64,000 nt of DNA from an uncultured Coriobacteriia bacterium. GTDB taxonomy: Bacteria > Actinomycetota > Coriobacteriia > Coriobacteriales > QAMH01. The notes under the pieces were generated by a model, which saw only the letters and a program-made list of their open reading frames with translations, had not been told where the DNA came from and made no database searches. The DNA is taken from positions 59,302-123,301 of the forward strand of contig CAOKAE010000005.1 in assembly GCA_948466335.1 (NCBI GenBank). The letters are read 5' to 3'. The translations under genes were made by a program, and so were the position numbers. Below are positions 15,872 through 24,933 of the stretch, piece after piece (within the stretch, counting starts at the first letter, position 1; each line of letters starts with the position of its first letter).

Positions 15872-16014
15872 GTCGTACCTTTCGCTTTGCGCTTGGTTGT
15901 GCGCTCCATTGTATGGAATCGTGCGCCGGGCGCAAGAATCCGATGCGCATACGTGCGCTTACGCACATTTTGCGCACGCTCAAAGCTGACCCCCACGTTC
16001 GGGAGCCGATAGAG

Positions 16015-16020
16015 TAGAAT
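16015..16020 (+). promoter_or_regulatory. Candidate -10 of the efp-pyrH-frr operon
   Basis: TAGAAT, 33 bases upstream of the efp start in the 182-bp gap between pepP and efp. No good -35 stands at the right distance. The gap also holds short GTGCGC/GCGCAC repeats (15953-15977) of unknown meaning. Confidence 0.35.
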
Positions 16021-16053
16021 ATTGCAGATATGTCGAGAGAAAGGCAGTGTAAA

Positions 16054-16614
16054 GTGAGCGTCCAGCCCTCAAATTTCAAGAACGGCATGTGCATCAAGTA
16101 CAACAACAAGCTCTGCACCATCGTCGAATTCCAGCACGTGAAGCCCGGTAAGGGCGGTGCTTTCATCCGTACCAAGCTCAAGGACGTCGCCACGGGTCGC
16201 GTCGTCGAGTACACCTTCAGGCCCAACGACAAGTTCGATGACGTGCGCCTCGAGACCAAGGAGATGGAGTATTCCTGGACCGATGGCGACACCTTCTACT
16301 TCATGGACCCCGTGACCTACGAGCAACCCGAGGTTCCGGCCGCCATCATCGGTGACAACGAGAAGTGGCTCAAGGAGGGCGACACCTGCCTGGCGCAGTA
16401 CGCCGACGGCGAGCTCATCAACGTCGATCCTCCCATGTTCGTCGAGCTTGAGATCACCGAGACCGAGCCCGGCTTCAAGGGCAACACCGTCCAGAGCGGC
16501 ACCAAGCCGGCCGTGTGCGAGACGGGCGCGGAGATCAAGGTTCCGCTCTTCCTCGAGATTGGCGACAAGGTCAAGATCGACACGCGTGACGGCCGTTTCG
16601 TCGAGCGTCTCTAG
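16054..16614 (+). CDS. efp: Translation elongation factor P
   Basis: A 186-residue EF-P that rescues ribosomes stalled at polyproline. I chose the GTG at 16054 because it gives the canonical N-terminus (MSVQPSNFKNGMCI) and a length of 186; an upstream ATG at 16030 would add eight atypical residues. Domain I has the exposed PGKG loop, with the tip lysine at residue 33 or nearby, the site modified in other bacteria. Domains II and III carry YTFRPNDKFDDV and the C-terminal signature GDKVKIDTRDGRFVER. It leads the operon efp-pyrH-frr-uppS-cdsA-dxr-rseP-ispG-trmO. Confidence 0.95.
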   Translation: MSVQPSNFKNGMCIKYNNKLCTIVEFQHVKPGKGGAFIRTKLKDVATGRVVEYTFRPNDKFDDVRLETKEMEYSWTDGDTFYFMDPVTYEQPEVPAAIIGDNEKWLKEGDTCLAQYADGELINVDPPMFVELEITETEPGFKGNTVQSGTKPAVCETGAEIKVPLFLEIGDKVKIDTRDGRFVERL

Positions 16615-17355
<741 letters not shown>

Positions 17356-17370
17356 AGAAGGAGACCCAAG

Positions 17371-17928
17371 GTGTCAGAAGAACTCGATCAGGCAAAGGAA
17401 GCGATGACCCGCGCGGTCAAGGCGCTCGACCAGGATTTCTCGAAGCTCCATACGGGTCGTCCCTCGGCCAGCATCCTCGATAACGTGAAGGTCGACTACT
17501 ACGGCGTTGCCACGCCCGTATCGCAGGTCGGCGCCATCAAGATTCCCGAAGGCAATCTCATGACCATCGAGCCGTGGGACAAGTCCCTGCTCGGTCCCGT
17601 CGAGAAGGCCATCCTCTCCGCCAATCTGGGCATCACGCCCAATAACGATGGCTCGGGCATCATCCGCCTGCCGTTTCCCGCTCCCACCGAGGAGCGTCGC
17701 AAGGAGATCGTCAAGGAGTGCAAGGCTGCTGCCGAGCAGCGTCGTGTGGCCGTGCGCAATGCCCGTCGCGATGCCAAGAACAAGATCGAGCGTCTGAAGA
17801 AGGACGGCGAGATCAGCGAGGACGAGCAGCATCGCGCCGAAGAGCAGCTTCAGAAGATTACCGATGACTTCATCGCGAAGATCGATGCGGCCCTTTCCGA
17901 AAAAGAGGCCGAAGTCATGGAGATCTAG
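17371..17928 (+). CDS. frr: Ribosome recycling factor
   Basis: A 185-residue RRF that, with EF-G, splits post-termination ribosomes. GTG start after GAAGGAGAC. Typical features: HTGRPSASILDNVKVDYYG, PIEGNLMTIEPWDKSL-like central domain, LPFPAPTEERRKEIVKECK, and VRNARRDAKNKIERLKKDGEISEDE. pyrH-frr adjacency is widespread. Confidence 0.97.
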   Translation: MSEELDQAKEAMTRAVKALDQDFSKLHTGRPSASILDNVKVDYYGVATPVSQVGAIKIPEGNLMTIEPWDKSLLGPVEKAILSANLGITPNNDGSGIIRLPFPAPTEERRKEIVKECKAAAEQRRVAVRNARRDAKNKIERLKKDGEISEDEQHRAEEQLQKITDDFIAKIDAALSEKEAEVMEI

Positions 17929-17936
17929 GGAGCACC

Positions 17937-18719
17937 TTGAGCGAGAGACCATCCACATTGGAGGAGATCTTTCCCGAGCCTCCCATCGAACTCGATCCGC
18001 GCATGCTCGACACGGGCAGGATTCCCGCGCATGTCGCCATCATCATGGACGGTAACGGGCGCTGGGCAAAGCAGCGCGGTCTCGACCGTGGCGAAGGCCA
18101 CAAGGCTGGCATTCGCGCCGTGCGCGAGGCCATCACCACCTGTAACGACATCGGCGTGCGCTATCTGACCATCTACTCGTTCTCCACCGAGAACTGGAAC
18201 CGCCCCAAGACCGAGGTCACGGGTCTCATGGACCTCTTCGCGAAGACCATGGGCGCCGAGGTCGACGGTCTGGACGAGGAGAAGGTCAGGATCAAGCTCC
18301 TCGGGCGCGTCGAGGATCTTCCCCTCACCACGCGTACCATCTTCAAACAGGCCGAGAAGCGCACCGCCAAGAACGGCGGCATGACGCTCGCCATTGCGGT
18401 CAACTACGGTTCGCGCCTCGAGATCACGGATGCCGCACGCACGATCGCGCGCATGGTCGAGGCAGGTGAGCTCACGAGCGAGGCCGTTTCCGAGGACCTC
18501 GTCAGCGCCCATCTGTACACGGCCGGCATGCCCGACCCCGACCTGCTCATTCGCACGAGCGGTGAGATGCGCCTTTCGAACTTCCTGCTCTGGCAGCTCG
18601 CCTACGCGGAGTTCTACGTCACCGACGTGCTCTGGCCCGATTTCGATCGCTACGAGCTCCTGCGCGCGTTGCTCGATTATCAGGCGCGCGACCGTCGCTT
18701 TGGGAAGGTCGGCGAATAG
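17937..18719 (+). CDS. uppS: Undecaprenyl/polyprenyl diphosphate synthase
   Basis: A 260-residue cis-prenyltransferase that makes the lipid carrier used by MraY and MurG in the dcw cluster of this same window. Motifs: HVAIIMDGNGRWAKQRG (catalytic Asp), GHKAGIRAVRE, YSFSTENWNRPKTEV, and PDLLIRTSGEMRLSNFLLWQ...EFYVTDVLWPDF. The TTG at 17937 follows GGGAG; about 30 residues precede the conserved core. Confidence 0.95.
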   Translation: MSERPSTLEEIFPEPPIELDPRMLDTGRIPAHVAIIMDGNGRWAKQRGLDRGEGHKAGIRAVREAITTCNDIGVRYLTIYSFSTENWNRPKTEVTGLMDLFAKTMGAEVDGLDEEKVRIKLLGRVEDLPLTTRTIFKQAEKRTAKNGGMTLAIAVNYGSRLEITDAARTIARMVEAGELTSEAVSEDLVSAHLYTAGMPDPDLLIRTSGEMRLSNFLLWQLAYAEFYVTDVLWPDFDRYELLRALLDYQARDRRFGKVGE

Positions 18720-18735
18720 ATGGTCGGGGTGAGCG

Positions 18736-19596
18736 ATGGCAATTAACGTCAGGGACCTGGGCCGACGCGTCGGCGTCGGCGCGGTGTACGTCGCCATTAC
18801 CTCGCTTGCCACCTTCGTCTCGTGGTACACGACCGTCGTCGTCATAGCCATCACGGCCGCCCTGTGCTGCTACGAGTTCCTGCGCATGGCGCAGGGTGCG
18901 GGTTACCATCCCTACATCGTCATCGGCACGGTCACGGCAGGTCTCATCCCGCTCGCCATGTGCCTTGTCGTCGCAACCGGCCATGTGGTCGTCGCGGCGC
19001 TGGTCGTCTCGTTCGTCGCGGGTATCATCATGCTCATGCGCTACTTCGCGCACGTCGAGGACACGATCGTCGACGTGGCGCTCACGCTCTTCGGCTACTT
19101 GTACACGGGTCTCATGCTCTCCTCCTTCGTCATGCTGCGCGGCGTCATTCCCGGTTTCGAAGGCGGTCTCATGTGCTTTCTGGTGTTGGGCAGCATCTGG
19201 GCTAACGATGGCTTTGCCTATCTTGGTGGCTCGGCTTTCGGCAGGCACAAGTTCGCTCCGCACATCTCGCCCAAGAAGACGTGGGAGGGCGTGGCCTGCG
19301 GCATGGTCATGAGCATCCTGTTCTGGGTGCTCATCGTCGTGTTCATCCCCAACTGCGGCTTTGGCTTTGGCTGGGCCGTCATCGCAGGCATTGTCGTGGG
19401 CTATGCGGGAATCATCGGCGACTTGACGGAATCCCACATCAAGCGCGGGTTCGCGGCCAAGGATTCCGGTGACATCATGCCGGGCCATGGTGGCCTGCTC
19501 GATCGCTGCGATTCGATTATCTTTGGCTCCGTGGCGGCATACGCCATGGTGGCGGGCGCACCCTACATCTTCTCCTTCATAGGGTTCGCGCTGTAG
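18736..19596 (+). CDS. cdsA: Phosphatidate cytidylyltransferase
   Basis: A 286-residue integral membrane enzyme making CDP-diacylglycerol. Seven to eight hydrophobic helices; the C-terminal family signature SHIKRGFAAKDSGDIMPGHGGLLDRCDS (in parts: the KRxxxxKD and PGHGGxxDRxD elements) is intact. It lies between uppS and dxr, the common order. Confidence 0.95.
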   Translation: MAINVRDLGRRVGVGAVYVAITSLATFVSWYTTVVVIAITAALCCYEFLRMAQGAGYHPYIVIGTVTAGLIPLAMCLVVATGHVVVAALVVSFVAGIIMLMRYFAHVEDTIVDVALTLFGYLYTGLMLSSFVMLRGVIPGFEGGLMCFLVLGSIWANDGFAYLGGSAFGRHKFAPHISPKKTWEGVACGMVMSILFWVLIVVFIPNCGFGFGWAVIAGIVVGYAGIIGDLTESHIKRGFAAKDSGDIMPGHGGLLDRCDSIIFGSVAAYAMVAGAPYIFSFIGFAL

Positions 19597-19609
19597 GAAA
19601 GGAAGTCTC

Positions 19610-20764
19610 ATGGACACGATGCGTCTCGTCATTCTGGGCGCGACCGGCTCCATTGGCACGCAGGCACTCGACGTCGCGCGCATGCATCCGGACAAGGTGC
19701 ACATCGTCGCGCTCGCGGCGGGCCGACGCGTGGACGATGCCGTGCGCTTCGCCCGTGAGTTTGGCTGCAAACATCTGGCCTTCGGCGACGAGGCCATGCG
19801 CGGCGCATCCGCGCTCACGCAGCTTGACGATGACGTGACCGTGGGCTTTGGGCCGGCAGCCGTCGCCGCGCTCACGCAGCTTGACGACGTCGACATCGTG
19901 CTCAACGCGCTTTCGGGCGAGGCGGGCATGCGCGCGTCCTACGACACGCTCAAGGCCGGTCGCATACTCGCGCTTGCCAACAAGGAATCGCTCGTCGTGG
20001 GCGGCGATCTCATCATGCCCCTTGCCACGCACGAGACCCTACTTCCCGTCGATTCGGAGCATTCGGCTATCTACCAGTGCTACCTGGGCGAGTATCCGCG
20101 CGAGGCGCGCAGGATATGGCTCACCTGTTCGGGGGGTCCCTTCCGGGGCATGACGCGCGACGCACTTTCCCAGGTGACCGCCGCGCAGGCGCTCGCGCAT
20201 CCCACCTGGAACATGGGTCCCAAGATCACCATCGATTCCGCGACGCTCATGAACAAGGGCCTCGAGGTCATCGAGGCACAGCACCTCTTTGACGTGAGCA
20301 CCGACGAGATACGCGTCGTCGTGCATCCGCAGTCCTGCGTGCATTCGATGGTCGAGTTTGTCGATGGTTCGGTCAAAGCGCACTTGGGCGTTGCCGACAT
20401 GCGCATCCCCATCCAGTTCGCGTTGAGCTATCCGCATCGCTGGGAGAGCCCGGCGGCACAGCCAGACTTCACGCAGATGGCCCCGCTTGAGTTTATCGAC
20501 CCGGACATTGACACTTTCCGCTGCCTTGCGCTTGCCCTCGAGGCGGGCCATGCGGGTGGTACCTTGCCCTGCGTGATGAACGCGGCCAACGAGGTCGCCG
20601 TGGCGGCCTTTCTCGACGACGCCTGTCGCCTGACCGATATCGACGCCACGGTCGCCCGGGTCATGGACCGTATGGGTGGCGAGGCAGTCGAATCGCTCGA
20701 GCAACTCGAGGAAATCGACGCGCGCTCGCGCGCGCTCGCCCGCGAGATCCTGAAGAGGGGATAG
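19610..20764 (+). CDS. dxr: 1-deoxy-D-xylulose-5-phosphate reductoisomerase
   Basis: A 384-residue MEP-pathway enzyme (NADPH-dependent). Motifs: LGATGSIGTQALDVA (Rossmann), NALSGEAGMRA, ANKESLVVGG, DSEHSAIYQCY (metal and substrate site), TCSGGPFRGM, NMGPKITIDSATLMNKGLEVIEA (in two blocks) and the HPQSCVHSMVEF region. The length is normal. GGAAAGGAAG precedes the ATG. Confidence 0.96.
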   Translation: MDTMRLVILGATGSIGTQALDVARMHPDKVHIVALAAGRRVDDAVRFAREFGCKHLAFGDEAMRGASALTQLDDDVTVGFGPAAVAALTQLDDVDIVLNALSGEAGMRASYDTLKAGRILALANKESLVVGGDLIMPLATHETLLPVDSEHSAIYQCYLGEYPREARRIWLTCSGGPFRGMTRDALSQVTAAQALAHPTWNMGPKITIDSATLMNKGLEVIEAQHLFDVSTDEIRVVVHPQSCVHSMVEFVDGSVKAHLGVADMRIPIQFALSYPHRWESPAAQPDFTQMAPLEFIDPDIDTFRCLALALEAGHAGGTLPCVMNAANEVAVAAFLDDACRLTDIDATVARVMDRMGGEAVESLEQLEEIDARSRALAREILKRG

Positions 20765-20772
20765 TCCTTTTC

Positions 20773-22056
20773 GTGAACGTCCTCGCGATCATATTCTGGT
20801 TCATCGTCATCATCGGCGTGCTCACGCTCGTGCACGAGCTCGGACATTTCATCGCCGCACGCGCCTTTAGCGTGCGCGTTACCGAGTTCATGATCGGCAT
20901 GCCCGGCCCCAATATCGGCTTCGAGAGAAATGGCTGCCGCTACGGTGTCACCTGCATTCCGCTGGGCGGCTACAACCGCATTGCCGGCATGGAGGGTGGC
21001 CCCGAGGACCCGAACCTCGCCCAGGTGCTCGCCTACGTGTACCGTCATGGCACGGCCGACGTGGCCCATGTCGCGCTCGGCTGCGATCTCGACGTGGAAT
21101 CCGCCGAGCTCGCGCTCGTCATCCTCGACGGATGGGGTTCCATCATCGCGCCCAAGAAGCATGGCCCCGATGACCTCTATACCGCGCCAGCATGCGATGG
21201 CTTCGAGCTCGGCCAGCCACGCGAGGTCGATGATCCCGTGGCACTGCTTGCCGAGGAACGCTCCCATACCTATCGCGCGCTTTCGTTTCCCAAGCGTCTC
21301 GTCACGCTTTTCGCCGGCCCGTTCATGAACGTGCTGCTCGCCTTCGTCCTGCTCATCGTCATCTTCTGCGGCATCGGGCTCACCGTTGCCTCCACGACGC
21401 TTGCCGATGTCGTCGCGGGAAGCCCCGCGGCCGAGGCGGGCTTGCAGGCAGGCGATACCGTCGTCGCCATTGACGGCACCGACGTTCCCGATTGGCAGGC
21501 GCTTTCCACGGCCATCGCCGGCTTGGAGCCGGGCGAGGCGGTCGACGTCGTCTACGAGCGTGCGGGTCAGACGACGAGCACGACGCTCGTCGTCGGCATG
21601 GACGAGAACGGCGCGCCGCGTCTCGGCATCTATGCGGGACAGGAGCAGTATCGCCTGCCCGTATGGGAGGCGCTGGGCGCATCCTGGGATTACCTCGTGC
21701 TTACCGTGCAGGGGTACCTGAGCCTCTTCAATCCCGCCACGGCAGGCGAGACCCTAAGCCAATCGACCTCGGTCGTGGGCATCGCCGTCATGAGCGAGCG
21801 CGCCGCATCTGCCGGCATCGTGCCGCTGCTCTACATCATCGCCATCGTCTCGTTGTCGTTGGCCGTCGTCAACCTGCTCCCCCTGCCGCCCCTTGACGGC
21901 GGACGCATACTCATCGAGGTCATCCAGCGTATTACCGGTCGTCCGGTGCCCGTGCGTGTCGTCAATGCAATCACCGTCGTGGTCATTGCGCTCCTGATCG
22001 TGCTCTTCGTGTTCCTGTTGCAACAAGACATCGTCAACTTCTTCCTGAGGGGATAG
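20773..22056 (+). CDS. rseP: RseP/RIP-type site-2 metalloprotease with an extra inserted segment
   Basis: A 427-residue intramembrane zinc protease. HELGH in the first helix (residues ~19-23), a PDZ domain (ADVVAGSPAAEAGLQAGDTVVAIDG) and the C-terminal LLPLPPLDGGRI signature. GTG start eight bases after dxr. Unlike common RseP proteins, about 95 residues (roughly 75-170) are inserted between CIPLGGYNRIAGMEGG and the LSFPKRLVTLFAGPFMN helix. The insert reads as a soluble, acidic domain (DVESAELALVILDGWGSII...). The target is unknown; regulated proteolysis of anti-sigma factors or signal-peptide clearance are the family roles. Confidence 0.93.
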   Translation: MNVLAIIFWFIVIIGVLTLVHELGHFIAARAFSVRVTEFMIGMPGPNIGFERNGCRYGVTCIPLGGYNRIAGMEGGPEDPNLAQVLAYVYRHGTADVAHVALGCDLDVESAELALVILDGWGSIIAPKKHGPDDLYTAPACDGFELGQPREVDDPVALLAEERSHTYRALSFPKRLVTLFAGPFMNVLLAFVLLIVIFCGIGLTVASTTLADVVAGSPAAEAGLQAGDTVVAIDGTDVPDWQALSTAIAGLEPGEAVDVVYERAGQTTSTTLVVGMDENGAPRLGIYAGQEQYRLPVWEALGASWDYLVLTVQGYLSLFNPATAGETLSQSTSVVGIAVMSERAASAGIVPLLYIIAIVSLSLAVVNLLPLPPLDGGRILIEVIQRITGRPVPVRVVNAITVVVIALLIVLFVFLLQQDIVNFFLRG

Positions 22057-22058
22057 CC

Positions 22059-23147
22059 ATGGAGTTCCAAACGCCTCGCAACGCGACGCATCGCGTGCAT
22101 GTCGGCAAGGTCCCCGTCGGGGGAGGGGCGCCCGTCAGCGTGCAGTCGATGACGAACGTTCCCATGGTCGAGGGACCGAATGGCCCCTGGCTCGACGTCG
22201 CGGGCAACCTCGTGCAGATCGAGCGCCTCGCAAAGGCCGGCTGCGAAATCGTGCGCGTCGCCATCCCCAATCGCGACTCGATCGCGCGCTTTGGGCAAGT
22301 TGCGGCGGCAAGCCCGCTTCCCGTCGTCGCCGACGTGCACTTCGACTACCAGATTGCCATGGGCGCCTGCCACGAGCATGCGGCGGGCCTGCGCATCAAT
22401 CCGGGCAATATCGGTTCGATGGAGAAGGTCGATACCGTCATCGAGGCGGCGGGCGAGGCAGGCATCCCCATACGCATTGGCGTCAATGCCGGGTCGCTCG
22501 AAGACTCGCTGGCCGCTCGCGACGATCTCACGCAGGCCGAGAAGCTCGCGCTCTCGGCCCAGGGCTTCGTCGAGCATTTCCGCGAGCGCGATTTCGATGA
22601 CATCGTCATCTCCGCCAAGGCCCATGACGTGATGACGACGGTCAACGCCTATCGCAGCCTTTCGCGCAGCATGCCCGAGGTACCGCTACATATCGGCGTG
22701 ACCGAGGCAGGCGGCGCGCTTCAGGGCACCATCAAGTCCGCGGCAGGCCTTGGCATGCTGCTCGCCGAGGGCATCGGCGACACGATGCGTGTCTCGCTCA
22801 CGGCCGATCCCGTCGAGGAGATTGCGGTCGCCTTCGGCATACTCTCGGCCGTGGACGTGCGCCGCTGCAAGCCCGAGATCATCTCGTGTCCCACGTGCAG
22901 CCGCTGCCAGGTCGACCTCATTCCCATCGCCGACGAGGTCACGAAGCGTCTCGCAGACCTGAACAAGCCGCTCAAGGTCGCCGTCATGGGTTGCGTCGTG
23001 AATGGTCCGGGCGAGGCCCGCTTTGCCGATGTGGGTGTTGCCTGCGGCCGTGACGAGGGGCTGCTCTTCGCGAAGGGCGAGAAGCTGCGCCGCGTGCCTG
23101 CCGATGCAATCGTCGACGAGCTGTTCGCGCTCATCGAAACAATCTAG
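22059..23147 (+). CDS. ispG: 4-hydroxy-3-methylbut-2-enyl-diphosphate synthase
   Basis: A 362-residue [4Fe-4S] enzyme of the MEP pathway. N-terminal TIM-barrel motifs VQSMTNVP, CEIVRVAIPN, VADVHFDYQIA, GLRINPGNIG and IRIGVNAGSLE. The cluster ligands are in SCPTCSRCQVDL and GCVVNGPGEA. It is three bases from rseP. dxr, rseP and ispG adjacent is the usual bacterial order. Confidence 0.96.
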   Translation: MEFQTPRNATHRVHVGKVPVGGGAPVSVQSMTNVPMVEGPNGPWLDVAGNLVQIERLAKAGCEIVRVAIPNRDSIARFGQVAAASPLPVVADVHFDYQIAMGACHEHAAGLRINPGNIGSMEKVDTVIEAAGEAGIPIRIGVNAGSLEDSLAARDDLTQAEKLALSAQGFVEHFRERDFDDIVISAKAHDVMTTVNAYRSLSRSMPEVPLHIGVTEAGGALQGTIKSAAGLGMLLAEGIGDTMRVSLTADPVEEIAVAFGILSAVDVRRCKPEIISCPTCSRCQVDLIPIADEVTKRLADLNKPLKVAVMGCVVNGPGEARFADVGVACGRDEGLLFAKGEKLRRVPADAIVDELFALIETI

Positions 23148-23158
23148 GGGCATTGAAC

Positions 23159-23827
23159 GTGGAAATCGAGCCTGTTGCGCACATTCGCACGCCCTTTCCC
23201 GAGAAGTTCGGCATCCCGCGCCAAAGCGGTCTGGTGAAGGAAGCAAAGGGCACCATCGTCTTCGAGCCGAAGTACCGCGACCCGGATGCCCTGCGTGGTA
23301 TCGAGGATTTCAGCCATCTGTGGCTCATCTGGGGCTTCTCGGCTGTCGAACAAGACGAGTTCACACCGCTCGTGCGCCCGCCGCGTCTCGGTGGCAACGA
23401 GAAGCGCGGCGTGTTCGCGACGCGTTCACCGTATCGCCCCAATGGGCTAGGGCTTTCCGTTGTCAAGCTCGATGGCGTCGAGCAGACGAAGGGCAAGGGC
23501 CGCGTGCTCAAGGTGAGTGGTGTTGACTTACTGGACAATACGCCCATTTACGATATCAAGCCCTACATTCCCTATGCCGATGCACACCCGGAGGCGTCAG
23601 GCGGTTTCGCCGCAGACCCCGACGAGGGCATGCTCGCTGTTGCGTGTGATGACGAGCTGCGCGAGAGCATGGGCGAGGATGCTGCGGCGATTCTTGCCGC
23701 TCTAGCACGCGACCCGCGCCCGGCCTATCACGACGACCCGAACCGCGCCTACGAGATGCGCTACGGCCAGCGAGCGGTGCGCTTCAGCGTCGATAACGAC
23801 GTGCTCATGGTCATCTCAGTAGAATGA
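23159..23827 (+). CDS. trmO: TrmO/TsaA-family tRNA t6A37 methyltransferase
   Basis: A 222-residue protein of the TsaA/TrmO family, SAM-dependent N6-methylation of t6A37 in tRNA(Thr). N-terminal PVAHIRTPFPEKFGIPRQ, central RGIEDFSHLWLIWGF, ATRSPYRPNGLGLSVVKL, and VDLLDNTPIYDIKPYIPYAD. I prefer the GTG at 23159 (AGGGG eight bases upstream) to the TTG two codons earlier. The stop codon TGA is provided by the palindromic repeat at 23825, so the original C-terminus may have been altered. Confidence 0.9.
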   Translation: MEIEPVAHIRTPFPEKFGIPRQSGLVKEAKGTIVFEPKYRDPDALRGIEDFSHLWLIWGFSAVEQDEFTPLVRPPRLGGNEKRGVFATRSPYRPNGLGLSVVKLDGVEQTKGKGRVLKVSGVDLLDNTPIYDIKPYIPYADAHPEASGGFAADPDEGMLAVACDDELRESMGEDAAAILAALARDPRPAYHDDPNRAYEMRYGQRAVRFSVDNDVLMVISVE

Positions 23828-23853
23828 GACAAATGCACAGGGTATTTGTCTCA
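23825..23853. repeat. TGAGACAAAT palindromic repeat, copy 4
   Basis: TGAGACAAAT (23825-23834) and ATTTGTCTCA (23844-23853), 10-bp perfect arms. Same family as the copies at 7773, 8732 and 8790. Its first three bases are the trmO stop codon. Confidence 0.85.
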
Positions 23854-23916
23854 AAGACACGCTCTGGACAAATTGCCCATGTCAATGCTCGTCACTCTGC
23901 TAGAATACCCCGTGCT

Positions 23917-23992
23917 GGCTCTGTAGCTCAGGGGATAGAGCACCGCTCTCCTAAAGCGGGTGTCGTACGTTCGAATCGTATCAGGGCCACCA
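23917..23992 (+). tRNA. tRNA-Arg (anticodon CCU)
   Basis: Full cloverleaf. Acceptor GGCTCTG (23917-23923) pairs with CAGGGCC (23982-23988) with one G-U. D-arm TAGCTCAGGGGATAGAGCA. Anticodon stem CCGCT/AGCGG around CTCCTAA, anticodon CCT at 23950-23952. T-arm GTACG-TTCGAAT-CGTAT. CCA is encoded. A TAGAAT 11 bases upstream may be the -10. It reads AGG codons. Confidence 0.96.
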
Positions 23993-24001
23993 GAAAACGC
24001 A

Positions 24002-24034
24002 AAGGTCAGGAGCCTGTTGCCCCTGGCCTTTTAT
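24002..24034 (+). terminator. Terminator after tRNA-Arg
   Basis: AAGGTCAGG (24002-24010) pairs with CCTGGCCTT (24022-24030), nine pairs with one G-T, followed by TTATTG. Ten bases after the tRNA. Confidence 0.75.
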
Positions 24035-24103
24035 TGTCCGTCAAATATGACGAGACGATAAAAAGACGATTATTTCGCCGGGCTTGTTAGTCAGGAGCCT
24101 TCC

Positions 24104-24877
24104 ATGGACGCACAGCAGCTTACCGCCTACCTCGAGCGTATCGGCCTTGATGCCGAGCCATCCCACGACATCGCGGGTATTGCCAAGCTCCAACGCGCCC
24201 ATCTGGAGACGGTGCCCTTCGAGAACCTCGACATCCTCGATGGTAGGGTCCCGCTCGACCTTGCCGAGGACGGCCTCTTCGACAAGATCGTGATGCGTCG
24301 GCGCGGGGGCATCTGCTACGAGCTCAACTTCCTCTATGCCGCTGCCCTGCGCGCCATGGGCTTTGACGTCGAGCTTTTTGGTGGGCGCATCTATGATGAT
24401 GGTGACGAGTTCGACCACGTCTTCCTCATGGTCAAGGATCCGGCCGATTCGCAAGGCGTTCCCTGGATTACCGACGTGGGCTTTGCCTACAATATCGCCG
24501 CGCCCATACGCTTCGCGCCCGGCGTCGTCCAGGATGACGGACGTTGCCAGTATCGCATCGATGAGACCGGCGCGGATGGTGAGACGTGGTATCAGGTCAT
24601 GCGCATCGTCGATGGCGCCGAATCGTTCATGTTCGCCTTTCGCGACGTCCGCCGCGAACCGGCCGAGTTCGATTCCCGCCGCTCCTTCTTCGAGACCGAC
24701 CCCTCATCGCGTTTCCTCAAGGGCCCACTCGTCTGCATAGATGGCGAAGAGGGGCGCATCACGCTTTCCATGCGCCATCTCAAGGAGACCAAAGACGGCG
24801 TGGTAAGCGAGCGTGATATCGATTATCCTGATGAGTTCAACGAGACGCTTGCAAGCGTCTTCAAGATGCAGATGTAG
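24104..24877 (+). CDS. nat: Arylamine N-acetyltransferase
   Basis: A 257-residue NAT-family acetyl-CoA transferase for arylamines or related acceptors. Complete catalytic triad: Cys71 in RRGGICYELN, His105 in EFDHVFLMV, Asp124 in WITDVGFAYN. Early signature AHLETVPFENLDI. The length is normal. The natural substrate is unknown; in gut actinobacteria such enzymes could act on drugs or dietary amines, which is inference. It stands alone after the tRNA. Confidence 0.93.
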   Translation: MDAQQLTAYLERIGLDAEPSHDIAGIAKLQRAHLETVPFENLDILDGRVPLDLAEDGLFDKIVMRRRGGICYELNFLYAAALRAMGFDVELFGGRIYDDGDEFDHVFLMVKDPADSQGVPWITDVGFAYNIAAPIRFAPGVVQDDGRCQYRIDETGADGETWYQVMRIVDGAESFMFAFRDVRREPAEFDSRRSFFETDPSSRFLKGPLVCIDGEEGRITLSMRHLKETKDGVVSERDIDYPDEFNETLASVFKMQM

Positions 24878-24933
24878 CGCACGGATGAGGCCTGCTCTGC
24901 ATGCGCCATTACGCACGAGAGGAGGATGGCGCC

